Assembly (NCBI RefSeq): GCF_900108225.1
Contig: NZ_FNUZ01000001.1
Coordinates: 806,001-870,000 of the forward strand
DNA: 64,000 nucleotides
Reading direction: 5' to 3'
From: Thalassococcus halodurans
GTDB taxonomy: Bacteria > Pseudomonadota > Alphaproteobacteria > Rhodobacterales > Rhodobacteraceae
The position numbers and the translations under genes were made by a program. Below, piece by piece: positions 43,554 to 52,712 of this stretch. Numbering within the stretch: the stretch's first letter is position 1; every line of letters starts with the position of its first letter. The notes under the pieces are model-generated. The model was not told where the DNA came from and did no database searches. It was given only the letters and a program-made list of their open reading frames with translations.

Positions 43554-44566
43554 CAGGCGCGGGCCTCCAGCCCCATTTCGGCAAAACGGGGCACATAAGC
43601 CCCCAGTCGTAATGCCTTTTCGGGGTTGGACGCATTGCCGTCAAGCGCACGTTTCTTCACGCCTTGCAGGATCGCCGCCATACGGAAGAAAGCAAAGGCA
43701 ACGTAGTAGCCGAAACGCTCGGGCCGGTTGATGCCGCGCATCTGGCAGTACAAGTCCACGAACGCATCATCCGACGGCAGGCCCAGCGCGGCCCGATCCA
43801 CACCGGCAAGGCCGCGGCCCTCAGGTCCGACAGGCATCTGCCACTGCATGATGACACCTGCGAGATCGGCAAAGGGATGGCCCAAGGTGGACAGTTCCCA
43901 ATCCAGAACAGCAAGGCAATCGGTACCGTCCTTCGCGAACAGCATGTTGTCGATGCGGTAATCCCCATGGACAAGCGTGCGCTGGCCGTCGTCTTCGGGC
44001 ATCTCGGCACCCAGCCAGTCGATCAACGTCTCCATCGCGGGAATGCTGTCGGTTTCCGACGCACGGTATTGCTTGGTCCAGCGGGCCAGTTGGCGTTCGT
44101 AATAGTTTCCCGGCGGGCCGTAGTCAGACAGGCCGACCCCCTCCAGATCGACAGAATGGATCGCCGCCAGTACGCGGGCCATTTCCGTAATGATGGCCTC
44201 TCGTTCGGCGTTGGTCGCCTCCGGCATCGACGGGTCGTCGATATTGCGGCCCTTCACGTGCTCCATCACGTAGAACATCGATCCGGTGACAGCGTCGTCT
44301 TCACATAGCGCCAGCATCTGCGGCACCGGCACATCTGTATGCGCCAGCGCGCTTTGGACGCGGAATTCACGGTCCACCGCGTGCGCCGATTTAAGCAACA
44401 CACCCGGCGGTTTGCGGCGCAGAACGTATGACCCCTTAGGCCCTTCCAATAGGAACGTCGGGTTGGACTGGCCCACGTCGAACTTTGTCGCCGCCAGCGG
44501 GCCTTCAAAGCCCGCGACGTTATCGGACATCCACGCAGCGACGCTGCTTAGATCAATGTCCGCCAT
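43553..44566 (-). CDS. phosphotransferase-family protein (ACAD10/11 N-domain-like)
   Basis: A 337-residue aminoglycoside-phosphotransferase/choline-kinase-fold protein. The catalytic loop is LVHGDYRIDNMLF and the metal-binding DWELSTLGHPFADLAG follows. Homologous domains are fused to acyl-CoA dehydrogenase in animal ACAD10/ACAD11, where they phosphorylate 4-hydroxyacyl-CoAs; here the two are separate, adjacent genes. ATG 44566 (MADIDLSSV) is preferred. It overlaps genes on both sides, so it is coupled. Confidence 0.88.
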   Translation of the reverse strand: MADIDLSSVAAWMSDNVAGFEGPLAATKFDVGQSNPTFLLEGPKGSYVLRRKPPGVLLKSAHAVDREFRVQSALAHTDVPVPQMLALCEDDAVTGSMFYVMEHVKGRNIDDPSMPEATNAEREAIITEMARVLAAIHSVDLEGVGLSDYGPPGNYYERQLARWTKQYRASETDSIPAMETLIDWLGAEMPEDDGQRTLVHGDYRIDNMLFAKDGTDCLAVLDWELSTLGHPFADLAGVIMQWQMPVGPEGRGLAGVDRAALGLPSDDAFVDLYCQMRGINRPERFGYYVAFAFFRMAAILQGVKKRALDGNASNPEKALRLGAYVPRFAEMGLEARA

Positions 44567-45801
44567 CAGACGTTGGCCTGCGTGTATTTCCGCAGCTCCG
44601 CCCGCGCGACCTGACGACGGTGGACCGCATCGGGGCCATCGGCGAAGCGCAGCGTGCGTACGTGGGTCCACATATGGGCCAACGTCATATCCTGCGAAAT
44701 ACCCTTGGCCCCGTGAAGCTGCATTGCTTCATCAATCACCTTACCGGCCATCAAGGGTGCGATGACCTTGATCTTGGAAATCCACGGCTGGGCCGCGCGC
44801 ACACCAGCGCTGTCCATCATCCACGCCGCTTTCAGGCAGAGCAGACGGGCCATTTCGATCTCCATCCGTGCGTTGGCGATGATGTCATAGTTCGCACCAA
44901 GCTCGGCAATCGGTTTGCCGAAGGCTTCACGCGACAGGCCACGGGTACACATCAGTTCCAACGCCTTTTCGGCCTGACCAATGGCACGCATACAGTGGTG
45001 GATACGGCCCGGCCCCAGACGGCCCTGAGCAACCTCGAACCCGCGCCCTTCGCCCAGAACGATGTTCTTGGCAGGAATGCGCACGTTGGTGAACCGCAGG
45101 TGCATGTGACCGTGCGGGGCGTCATCCGCTCCGAACACCTGCATGGCGCGCAGCACTTCGATGCCCGGCGTGTCAGCATCCATCACAAACATGGTGTGAC
45201 GCTGGTGTTTCGGCGCATCTGGGTCGGTGCAGGCCATCACGATGTACAGCCCGCAGCGCGGATCGCCCGCGCCGGAAATCCACCATTTGTCACCGTTCAG
45301 CACGTAGTCATCGCCATCGCGACGTGCCTCGAACGCCAGTTGGGCTGCATCGGACGACGCCACATCGGGTTCCGTCATCACATAGGCCGACCGGATATCG
45401 CCGTTCAAAAGCGGCACCAGCCAGCGGTCTTTCATCCACTCTTCGCCGTAGCGTTCCAGCACTTCCATATTACCGGTGTCCGGCGCGTTGCAGTTGAAGA
45501 CCTCGGCCGCGATGGTGACCTTGCCCATTTCCTCGGCCAGATAGGCGTATTCAACTGTGCTCAGGCCATAGCCACGGTCACTGTCTGTCAGCCAGAAATT
45601 CCACAGCCCGCGTTCCTTGGCCTTCGCCTTCAGCCCGTCCAGAATTTCCAACTGACGGTCTGTATGTTTGAACCGGTCGCCCGACGGGTGTGTTCCGACC
45701 TCGGCGTGGAATTCAGCATCCAGCGGGGCGATTTCGTTTTCCACCATATCGCGCACCGCTTCAATCAGCGGGCGTACCCGATCCGTGATCCCTAGATCCA
45801 T
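44566..45801 (-). CDS. acyl-CoA dehydrogenase family protein
   Basis: A 411-residue flavin acyl-CoA dehydrogenase of the ACAD10/11-like group. Seen are YVMTEPDVASSDAAQL and GDKWWISGAGDPRCGLYIVM of the middle domain, LGEGRGFEVAQGRLGPGRIHHCMRAIG, and QLHGAKGISQDM with the conserved C-terminal region. It oxidises acyl-CoA to enoyl-CoA, presumably with the neighbouring phosphotransferase in 4-hydroxy acid breakdown. ATG 45801 is preferred. Confidence 0.93.
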   Translation of the reverse strand: MDLGITDRVRPLIEAVRDMVENEIAPLDAEFHAEVGTHPSGDRFKHTDRQLEILDGLKAKAKERGLWNFWLTDSDRGYGLSTVEYAYLAEEMGKVTIAAEVFNCNAPDTGNMEVLERYGEEWMKDRWLVPLLNGDIRSAYVMTEPDVASSDAAQLAFEARRDGDDYVLNGDKWWISGAGDPRCGLYIVMACTDPDAPKHQRHTMFVMDADTPGIEVLRAMQVFGADDAPHGHMHLRFTNVRIPAKNIVLGEGRGFEVAQGRLGPGRIHHCMRAIGQAEKALELMCTRGLSREAFGKPIAELGANYDIIANARMEIEMARLLCLKAAWMMDSAGVRAAQPWISKIKVIAPLMAGKVIDEAMQLHGAKGISQDMTLAHMWTHVRTLRFADGPDAVHRRQVARAELRKYTQANV

Positions 45802-46244
45802 CACACATCCTTCCTTTTGAAATAGGTCAGCCAATCGGCGACCACTGACGGCTTTTCACTGCCTTCGCACGTGATGCTGACATCCCAGCGCACGCGGGCA
45901 GAGCCTTCGTTCTCTTCGATTTCCGACATTTGAAAGCGCCCTTGAACGCGGGCGCCCACAGGGACCGGCGCGATAAACCGCACACGGTCAAATCCATAGT
46001 TCACCGAAACGCAGTCAGCGGGCAGATCGGGCAGCACATCGTACGACATAGCCGACAGCATCGACAGCGCCAGATAGCCATGCACAACGGCCCCATCAAA
46101 GCCCGCCGCGCGGCCCACGTCAGGGTCCAGGTGAATGGCCTGCCAGTCCTCGGTCACATCCGCAAAGGCGCGCACGCGGTCCTCGGACATTTCGTACCAG
46201 CGGCTTAATTTCGGTTCGGGGCTTGCGAATAATTCAGCGAACAT
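45801..46244 (-). CDS. MaoC-like hydratase
   Basis: A 147-residue hotdog protein with FADVTEDWQAIHLDPDVGRAAGFDGAVVHGYLALSML, the R-specific enoyl-CoA hydratase (MaoC) signature including the catalytic Asp and His. It would hydrate enoyl-CoA produced by the acyl-CoA dehydrogenase. The start overlaps the acyl-CoA ligase stop by 11 bases and its stop overlaps the dehydrogenase start. Confidence 0.9.
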   Translation of the reverse strand: MFAELFASPEPKLSRWYEMSEDRVRAFADVTEDWQAIHLDPDVGRAAGFDGAVVHGYLALSMLSAMSYDVLPDLPADCVSVNYGFDRVRFIAPVPVGARVQGRFQMSEIEENEGSARVRWDVSITCEGSEKPSVVADWLTYFKRKDV

Positions 46245-47865
46245 CAGGCAGCACGTAATCCGTAAATTGTTGGCGCAGGGTCAGTTTGGAAATCTTGCCC
46301 GTCGCGGTCAAAGGCAGACTGTCGACGAACACCATGTCATCGGGCAACTGCCACTTGGCGACATGCTGCAACATCATGTCGTGGATTTCGGAAAGCTCGG
46401 GCTTTTCATCGCCCGCAGGAACCACAACCAGCAAAGGCCGTTCGTCCCATTTCGGATGGGCAATGGCGATCACCGCGCAGTTGGCGACCTTGGGATGCGC
46501 CATGGCGATGTTTTCCAGATCGATTGACGAAATCCATTCGCCCCCCGATTTGATCAGGTCCTTGGACCGGTCCTGAATGGTCAGGAAGCCCTGCTCATCA
46601 ATGCTGGCCACGTCGCCAGTGCCGAACCAACCCTCGGCATCAATGGCTGCTGCCGTCGCCTCGGGATTGTTGAAATAGCCGGACACAATGGTGTTGCCGC
46701 GTACGAACAATTCGCCAACGGCCTTGCCATCATGGGGAAGCCGGTTGCCGTTATCGTCGACGATTTTCAGTTCGACCCCAAAGACGCGACGCCCCTGTTT
46801 GGATTTCAGGTCCATCTGCGCCTCGAAGGGAAGGTCTTTCATCGACTCAGACAACAGCCCCTGCGTACCAACAGGGCTCATTTCCGTCATGCCCCACGCA
46901 TGGCACACCTCGACGCCGGATTTCTCGAACCCTTCAATCATCGAGCGCGGCGCGGCAGAGCCGCCGACCACAACCTGCGAGAAACCTTCTGGATTGCGGC
47001 CGCGTTTGTCGATTTCGGCGCGCAGGCCCAGCCAGACGGTCGGGACGCCCCATGCCGATGTGACCTTCTCTGCGTCCATCAGATCAAACAAAGACGGCCC
47101 ATCAAGGTTCGGCCCCGGCATCACCAACGACGCGCCCGTCATCGGCGCCGAATAGGGCAAGCCCCACGCATTGACGTGGAACAGCGGTACAACCGGCAGA
47201 ATGCGCCCGCCTTCCGTCAACGATTTGCTGAGCGCGATCGAGATCGAAAATGCATGAAGAACCGTCGAACGATGGGAAAACAGCGCGCCTTTCGGGTTGC
47301 CTGTGGTGCCGGATGTATAGCACAGACCCGCCGCCGTATCCTCGGGCAGTTCAGGCCAATCGAAGTCCGCAGATTCATCCGCGATCAGGTCTTCGTAACA
47401 CAGCAAATCCAGTGTGCTGTCCGGCATATGGGCCGCATCGGTCATCGCCACCAGCTTCATCCCCGAAGGCAGCTTATCTTTTAGCGCCTCCAAGATCGGC
47501 GTGAAGGTTACGTCAAAGAACAACACCTGATCATCTGCGTGGTCGATGATATACAGCATCTGTTCTGCGGACAGACGCGGGTTGATCGTGTGGCAGACCG
47601 CCCCCATGCCCGAAATCGCGTAGTACAATTCGAAATGGCGATACCCGTTCCACGCCAAAGTCGCGACGCGGTCGCCAAGTTTGACCCCCAGACGCGCCAT
47701 CGCATGGGCCAACTGCCCTGCGCGCGCATAGGCTTCGGCATAGGTTTCGCGGTGGATGTCACCCTCGGTTCTGGCCGAAACGATCCCTGCGCCCGGATGC
47801 GCGCCCGCCGCATAGCGCAAAATCTCGATAATCGAGAGCGGCTGATTCATCATCATTGCCTGCAT
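46234..47865 (-). CDS. long-chain acyl-CoA ligase (AMP-binding)
   Basis: A 543-residue adenylate-forming ligase, which activates a carboxylic acid to its CoA ester. The phosphate-binding loop is CYTSGTTGNPKGALFSHRS, with GWFGTGDVASIDEQGFLTIQDRSKDLIKSGGEWIS in the C-terminal part and a final conserved Lys in LTATGKISKLTL. It heads the operon. ATG 47865 (MQAMMMNQ) follows GGGGAGGGCCAG, a strong ribosome site; a longer frame upstream is unlikely. Confidence 0.93.
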   Translation of the reverse strand: MQAMMMNQPLSIIEILRYAAGAHPGAGIVSARTEGDIHRETYAEAYARAGQLAHAMARLGVKLGDRVATLAWNGYRHFELYYAISGMGAVCHTINPRLSAEQMLYIIDHADDQVLFFDVTFTPILEALKDKLPSGMKLVAMTDAAHMPDSTLDLLCYEDLIADESADFDWPELPEDTAAGLCYTSGTTGNPKGALFSHRSTVLHAFSISIALSKSLTEGGRILPVVPLFHVNAWGLPYSAPMTGASLVMPGPNLDGPSLFDLMDAEKVTSAWGVPTVWLGLRAEIDKRGRNPEGFSQVVVGGSAAPRSMIEGFEKSGVEVCHAWGMTEMSPVGTQGLLSESMKDLPFEAQMDLKSKQGRRVFGVELKIVDDNGNRLPHDGKAVGELFVRGNTIVSGYFNNPEATAAAIDAEGWFGTGDVASIDEQGFLTIQDRSKDLIKSGGEWISSIDLENIAMAHPKVANCAVIAIAHPKWDERPLLVVVPAGDEKPELSEIHDMMLQHVAKWQLPDDMVFVDSLPLTATGKISKLTLRQQFTDYVLPDVR

Positions 47866-48015
47866 CTGGCCCTCCCCTGCCTTCTGCAAATCTTCGTATA
47901 CAATCTGAACGCGGCTTTCGCCGCCGTGCAACAGCAAAGCTGCCGTGACGTAACGAAAGACACGAAAGAAACGTCTGTATCCGCGACCAATGGCCTAACG
48001 GCGCACAACAATTTT

Positions 48016-48036
48016 GTATTTTCTGTCCACAAATAC
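48016..48036. repeat. dispersed AAATAC/GTATTT palindromic element, copy 2
   Basis: GTATTT-TCTGTCCAC-AAATAC with perfect 6-base arms, followed by CTCCGCCGGAGGC, itself a short palindrome. It lies in the spacer between the SDR stop and the ligase start. Arms and most of the centre match the copy at 32996-33016. Confidence 0.55.
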
Positions 48037-48066
48037 CTCCGCCGGAGGCATCCCGCCCACGGGGCC

Positions 48067-48798
48067 TTAGCCGCGGCCGATATAGGGCATCTTGGTTGCC
48101 ATCACGGTCATAAACTGAACGTTGGCATTCAGGGGCAGGTCCGCCATCAACGCCACGGATTTCACCGCTTCGGCCACGTCCATCGTGGCAGGTTCGGCAA
48201 TGCCCTTGGCACGGTTGGTTTCAATGATCCCTTCCAGCAGATCGGTGCGCGCATTGCCGATGTCAATCTGACCGCAAGCAATGTTGTATTCGCGTCCATC
48301 CAGACTCAGGGATTTTGTCAGGCCCGTGATCGCGTGTTTGGTCGTGGTGTAGCAGACCGAATTTTCGCGCGGCACATGGGCCGAAATCGACCCGTTGTTA
48401 ATGATCCGTCCCCCCATTGGCGATTGCGCCCGCATCAGACCGAACGCCTCACGCGCGCAGACGAACATGCCGTGTAGATTCACGCGCAGCACCTGATCCC
48501 AGTCATCCAGTGACACTTCGTCGATCGGTGCGGCAGGGCCGAACAGACCAGCGTTGTTAAACAGAACATCGAAACGCCCAGCGCTTCGGGCGAAGGTGCC
48601 GAATTTCAGATGAATAGCGCGGGCATCGGTGACGTCCGCAGGCAAGACGACCGCATTGTCCCGACCGCGCGCCACTTTTTCCAGTTCTTCCTCGCGCCGC
48701 GCCAAGAGCCCGACAACCCATCCCTGAGCCAGAAAATGTTCAGCCACCGCGCGCCCGATACCGGAACTTGCCCCCGTCACGAGAATGGATTTTGTCAT
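48067..48798 (-). CDS. short-chain dehydrogenase/reductase
   Basis: A 243-residue SDR. The NAD(P)-binding motif is TGASSGIGRAVAEHF at residues 8-22, NNAG lies near 85, and the catalytic pair is in CYTTTKHAITGL (YxxxK). Substrate unknown; the family includes serine/3-hydroxyacid dehydrogenases. It starts inside the end of the helicase gene (4-base overlap). Confidence 0.9.
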   Translation of the reverse strand: MTKSILVTGASSGIGRAVAEHFLAQGWVVGLLARREEELEKVARGRDNAVVLPADVTDARAIHLKFGTFARSAGRFDVLFNNAGLFGPAAPIDEVSLDDWDQVLRVNLHGMFVCAREAFGLMRAQSPMGGRIINNGSISAHVPRENSVCYTTTKHAITGLTKSLSLDGREYNIACGQIDIGNARTDLLEGIIETNRAKGIAEPATMDVAEAVKSVALMADLPLNANVQFMTVMATKMPYIGRG

Positions 48799-50330
48799 AT
48801 CAAATCAGTTTCCTGCTCAAGCGTCAGTGCCGCTGCTGGAGCACCGCGCAAATCATCGACACTCAGACCTTGGGACGGGCGCGACAGCCTGTTGCGCACC
48901 ACCCAATAAAGCCGCCCCGAGGCCCGCGTGATTGCCACATACGCCAGACGTTTCCACAATGGCTGACCTGCTTCTGCCCGCCCCATGCGGGCGGCGGCAT
49001 AGAGGTCGGGCGCAAACACCTGCACCTCTTCCCACTGTGACCCTTGCGCCTTGTGGATCGTCACGGCTGCCCCGTGCAAAAACGTGGCCCCCATACGGGC
49101 AGCGTAGGGAATAAACGGTTCTTCTTCATCAGGTTTTTCGATCTTCACGATCGAGGCGGCGGAAACTTGCGGGTCTTCTGCGCCCATCACATGCAATCGC
49201 GAAAATCCCGGCTTGCGACCAGGCCCGAGGTAGACGACCTGCGCACCCTTGATCAGGCCGCGGGCCTCAAGATCCAGTCGCTTTTTGCGATGCTTCAGGG
49301 GCAGTTCGATGCCGTCGCAGATCAGTGGCTCGCCTTCCAGCAGTTCGGTTTCAGGCGCACCATAGACCGACCGGAACGCATTGATCAGGCGAATGCGCGT
49401 GGCGTTGCGCCAGACCAGCACCGGAGAGCGGGCCATTAGATCAACCTCGACCCTCTGGCCCCAGACAACGCGATCGTCCTTGCGGGCGGTGTCTTCGACC
49501 ATCCGTTCGAAATCTTCGAAACTCAACTGCGGATCGGCCAAAGCATGGGCCAGATCAAGGATCGGGTTATCGGCATCCTGCCGGTGGATGCGCTTTAACT
49601 CGGTCTTCTGAACATCCGCCAGTTTGTCGAACACCATCGTGCCCGACTGATTAACCGGCGCCAACTGGGCCGGATCACCGAACAGAACAAGGTTTGGAAA
49701 GATATCACGCAAATCGTCGAACTGCCGGTCATCCAGCATCGATGCTTCGTCGATAAAGCCGATGTCCAACGGGTCTTCGCGCCGCTTCCAGCCGGTGATG
49801 AAATCAGAACCCCGCAGACCGGCAGCCGCCAATGCAGCAGGCACCGATTTGTGCAGTTCATAAGACGCCTTGGCGCGCTCCAGCGCCTCGTCCGAAAGCT
49901 CTTCCAGTTCAGGGCGTTCGTCATTGCCCATCAGCCATTCGGCGATGCGTTCGTATTCGGGGTCATACACGGGCGTGTAGAGAATGCGGTGGATCGTTGT
50001 CGCGGGCACGCCGCGCATGCGCAAAACACTTGCCGCCTTGTTGGTTGGGGCCAGAATGGCCAGTGTGCGCTTTTCCTTGCGGCGGCGGCTTTCGTAATCG
50101 CCCGACACGACCTCGATCCCTGTCGCCTCAAGCGCCTTGTACAGCTCTGCCAGCAAAAGCGTCTTACCCGATCCGGCCTTTCCCATAATCGCGCGGATCT
50201 GGTTCTTGCCCTCGGGCGCAGGCAGAACCATGCCGTCGACCAGATCAATACCCGCCCCCCGCAGCATGGCTGCGATGGCATCATAGGCATCTGCCTGATC
50301 GTCGGAAAAGGATACGGAAGTCAGTGTCAT
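48795..50330 (-). CDS. RecD-like ATP-dependent DNA helicase
   Basis: A 511-residue superfamily 1B-type helicase. Walker A is AIMGKAGSGKTLLLAELY at about 48-65, Walker B IGFIDEASMLD, followed by the VLFGDPAQLAPVNQSG motif and the C-terminal AVTIHKAQGSQWEEVQVF and YVAITRASGRLYW. No N-terminal RecBC-type partner genes are near. It probably works in recombination or repair alone, as in the RecD2 or Dda-like groups. It is coupled to the SDR gene. Confidence 0.92.
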   Translation of the reverse strand: MTLTSVSFSDDQADAYDAIAAMLRGAGIDLVDGMVLPAPEGKNQIRAIMGKAGSGKTLLLAELYKALEATGIEVVSGDYESRRRKEKRTLAILAPTNKAASVLRMRGVPATTIHRILYTPVYDPEYERIAEWLMGNDERPELEELSDEALERAKASYELHKSVPAALAAAGLRGSDFITGWKRREDPLDIGFIDEASMLDDRQFDDLRDIFPNLVLFGDPAQLAPVNQSGTMVFDKLADVQKTELKRIHRQDADNPILDLAHALADPQLSFEDFERMVEDTARKDDRVVWGQRVEVDLMARSPVLVWRNATRIRLINAFRSVYGAPETELLEGEPLICDGIELPLKHRKKRLDLEARGLIKGAQVVYLGPGRKPGFSRLHVMGAEDPQVSAASIVKIEKPDEEEPFIPYAARMGATFLHGAAVTIHKAQGSQWEEVQVFAPDLYAAARMGRAEAGQPLWKRLAYVAITRASGRLYWVVRNRLSRPSQGLSVDDLRGAPAAALTLEQETDLI

Positions 50331-50370
50331 GGCGGCACCCTATCCGCTGGGATTCAGCGCCGCCAGTAGG

Positions 50371-50404
50371 ACAGCCGGAACAATCGCTGCTCCGGCTGTT
50401 TTTT
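50371..50404 (+). terminator. hairpin with T-run next to the OMP gene end
   Basis: ACAGCCGGA (50371-50379) and TCCGGCTGT (50391-50399) form a perfect 9-base stem with a T-run on the plus strand. The flanking genes are both on the minus strand, so it would end plus-strand transcripts; in minus orientation it lies just after the beta-barrel gene stop but has no T-run. Confidence 0.5.
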
Positions 50405-50405
50405 A

Positions 50406-51119
50406 TCAGAAGTTGATGCGCAGACCTGTGCGGAATTCTGTCCCTTTCAGGATCAGAGTGTAGTTGCCAGCATCACCGCCAAAGAAGTTTTCGATATCCA
50501 CGTCAGCCTTACCAAAATCAACGTAGCGCGCTTGCGAATACAGTTCGAAACGCTGGTTTACGGCATAGCTTACGCCAACGCCCACGTTATAGGCCGAATT
50601 GCGCACATCTTTGGAGCCATTGACCACCCCATCATCCACGGAAACTTCATACTGTGTCGTACCGAAGCCTAAACCGCCGAAAAGGGTAATTTGGTCTGTT
50701 GCCTGAAAATCGACATAGGCGTTCAGGAAGGCCGCTTTTTGGTTTTCAATCGCCAAATCATAGAAGAATTCCGGGTTAGGGCCGCCCGGGAAGCTGCCGG
50801 TTACGAAATCGGCGTCGTTGTATTTGGTCAATTCAAATTCGACGCGAACTGTATTGCGTTCAGACAAACGCGCGACTTCTGACAAGCCAAAAGTCAGGCT
50901 GCCCGTTGTACGGCTGTCTTTGTTGGAGCAAATACCTGCGGTCTCACAATTTTCGTTTTTGAAACCGCCTTCAATATTGAAGCCACCGCTTTCCACCGAA
51001 CTCGTCGCCGAGCCAAGCGCCAAGCCCGCATACATATTGGAGAAATTCAGACCTTCAGCAAAAGCTGCAGTCGAACCTGCGATCAGTGCCGCGACGGAAA
51101 TTCCGAGAACCGATTTCAT
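50406..51119 (-). CDS. outer-membrane beta-barrel protein
   Basis: A 237-residue protein with a signal peptide (MKSVLGISVAALIAGSTAAFA) and an OmpA/OmpW-type barrel: alternating residues, GLGFGTTQYEVSV, VGVGVSYAVNQRFELYSQARYVDF and a final aromatic strand FRTGLRINF. It has two Cys (ENCETAGIC) that could form a disulfide. Function unknown. It is directly upstream of nothing on its strand apart from a 159-base spacer to luxI, which shares its strand. Confidence 0.82.
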   Translation of the reverse strand: MKSVLGISVAALIAGSTAAFAEGLNFSNMYAGLALGSATSSVESGGFNIEGGFKNENCETAGICSNKDSRTTGSLTFGLSEVARLSERNTVRVEFELTKYNDADFVTGSFPGGPNPEFFYDLAIENQKAAFLNAYVDFQATDQITLFGGLGFGTTQYEVSVDDGVVNGSKDVRNSAYNVGVGVSYAVNQRFELYSQARYVDFGKADVDIENFFGGDAGNYTLILKGTEFRTGLRINF

Positions 51120-51278
51120 TGGTAAGCATCCTTAAAAGCCAGATAAGCCCCTTAAAAATCATACCAATTCCGTTTTACCGGCGCAGTACGCATCCCCATT
51201 CGCAAACTAAAGATAAGCAGTTTTATCATTACCGCACCGACATATTTACGATGCGGCAATCTATGGATGTGAAACCGA

Positions 51279-51914
51279 TCACCCGACCATCCGCAAAGCT
51301 GTAGGCGCCGAGCCGAACGAATGTTCGAACCATTTACGAATCGTATAGGGCGAAATCCCTGCGCTTGCCGCCACCTTTGCCTGCGCCTCGGGCGTGAACT
51401 CCCACAATCCAACGCTAATCCGGCTGCGACCTTCACCCATGCTGCCCAAAACCTCGGGCGATGATCCGATGCGTTTGTAGATGCGGACCATGCGGGCGTC
51501 GAACACGCCGACATAGTGGCTGACGTTCATGTTTTTCATGATCTCGCCGCCTGCCAGCATCAGCGCGGCCGCTGTGCCCGGACAGGTTTCGCGCGCTAGG
51601 CAGAACCGCGTACATTCCCAAATCAGGGGGCTTTCGATCGTGCCGCCGCCGATGATGTCGGTGAAATGTTCGTTCACCATCGTCCGGCCCGTCGTTGGCA
51701 GCAGACGCATGGAGCCACCGTGCGTTCCGTCGGGGCGTTCCCAGATTACATAGAGCGGGTTCAGATCGTCGTATTCATCGCGCTCTTCGCCGTTTTCATC
51801 GACCGTCACTTCCCAGCCAAGGCGGGTGTGAAACTGGTCGGCGCGATCCTTGAACATGGTCGCCAGAAGCTTCGGATAATCTGCAAGTTGGTCTGCGTAT
51901 AGAAATCGTATCAT
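51279..51914 (-). CDS. luxI: acyl-homoserine-lactone synthase
   Basis: A 211-residue LuxI-family synthase, which makes acyl-homoserine lactone from S-adenosylmethionine and acyl-ACP. The invariant residues R24, F28 and W34 (KDRADQFHTRLGWEV), D46, D49 and R70 are all present. The product side chain cannot be told. It lies 69 bases downstream of luxR on the same strand, the usual paired order, with a GACCG/CGGTC repeat in the spacer. The gene symbol is used for the family. Confidence 0.93.
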   Translation of the reverse strand: MIRFLYADQLADYPKLLATMFKDRADQFHTRLGWEVTVDENGEERDEYDDLNPLYVIWERPDGTHGGSMRLLPTTGRTMVNEHFTDIIGGGTIESPLIWECTRFCLARETCPGTAAALMLAGGEIMKNMNVSHYVGVFDARMVRIYKRIGSSPEVLGSMGEGRSRISVGLWEFTPEAQAKVAASAGISPYTIRKWFEHSFGSAPTALRMVG

Positions 51915-51973
51915 CTGCGTTCTCCCGTTGGATGAATGCAGGCTGATATGCAGAGACTAATAAGGGTTAACGC

Positions 51974-51985
51974 GACCGAACGGTC
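51974..51985. promoter_or_regulatory. possible lux-box-like dyad upstream of luxI
   Basis: GACCGAACGGTC has perfect 5-base arms (GACCG/CGGTC) with an AA centre. It overlaps the luxR stop and is 60 bases ahead of the luxI start. The flanks do not match a full 20-base lux box, so this is a weak candidate. Confidence 0.3.
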
Positions 51986-52712
51986 AGATAACGATCAGTC
52001 CACGATGCAACGCACGCGCAACCGCATGGGTCGTGTTCAAGGCGCGCAATTTGAACCGCGCGCTTTCGATGTAGGCACGTAAGGTGTGCTCGGAAATCTG
52101 AAGGGTGTTCGCCACCTGACTGCGGGAATGGCCCGTGGCCAACAGTGTCAAAACATCGGTTTCCCGTGGCGACAGGTTTGGCACGGCCTCTGGCTGCCTG
52201 TCGGGTTCGAGCGTTAATGCGGACTGGTTAAAGAAATGCGCGATCAGGATCAGGTCACGCCGGTATTGTTCGGTGAAATCGGACCATTCTGTATCGCTGC
52301 AATTGTGGCTAAGCGTGAAAACCGCAAACTGGCCGTTCGGGCCACGGATCGGAATGGAAAAGCCCTGATTGCCGATCCCGTGTTCAACAGCATCGCGATA
52401 AAAGGATCGCGCGGCCTTGGATGACCAATCCAGTTGCTTCCAGTCGGTCGGATGAAACCGTTGCGAACACCCCTGCACCACCGGATCAATGCGCAGGTAG
52501 TTTTTCTGAAGATAGCGCGACACCCAATCTTCGCTGTAGGTGCCGACACCGTATTGTTCACCGTTGGAATTCACCCAGTGATAAACGATGTGGTCGACCC
52601 CGAATTGGTCGCGCAAAGTTTCGATGATTGATTGCAGATCCTCAGCCGAGGCGGCTAGTTCCAACCTCGACAGGGTTGTATCCGAAAATGGCGTCAGTAC
52701 TGCGTGGCCCAC
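51984..52712 (-). CDS. luxR: LuxR-family autoinducer-binding regulator
   Basis: A 242-residue quorum-sensing regulator. The N-terminal autoinducer domain has W63, Y67, D76-P77 and W91; the C-terminal GerE helix-turn-helix is LSPRETDVLTLLATGHSRSQVANTLQISEHTLRAYIESARFKLRAL at about 176-221. The most likely start is GTG at 52712, preceded by AAAGGGACCCACA; the frame remains open to 52838 without other signals. This start overlaps the 3' part of the small gene upstream by 71 bases. Confidence 0.9.
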   Translation of the reverse strand: MGHAVLTPFSDTTLSRLELAASAEDLQSIIETLRDQFGVDHIVYHWVNSNGEQYGVGTYSEDWVSRYLQKNYLRIDPVVQGCSQRFHPTDWKQLDWSSKAARSFYRDAVEHGIGNQGFSIPIRGPNGQFAVFTLSHNCSDTEWSDFTEQYRRDLILIAHFFNQSALTLEPDRQPEAVPNLSPRETDVLTLLATGHSRSQVANTLQISEHTLRAYIESARFKLRALNTTHAVARALHRGLIVI

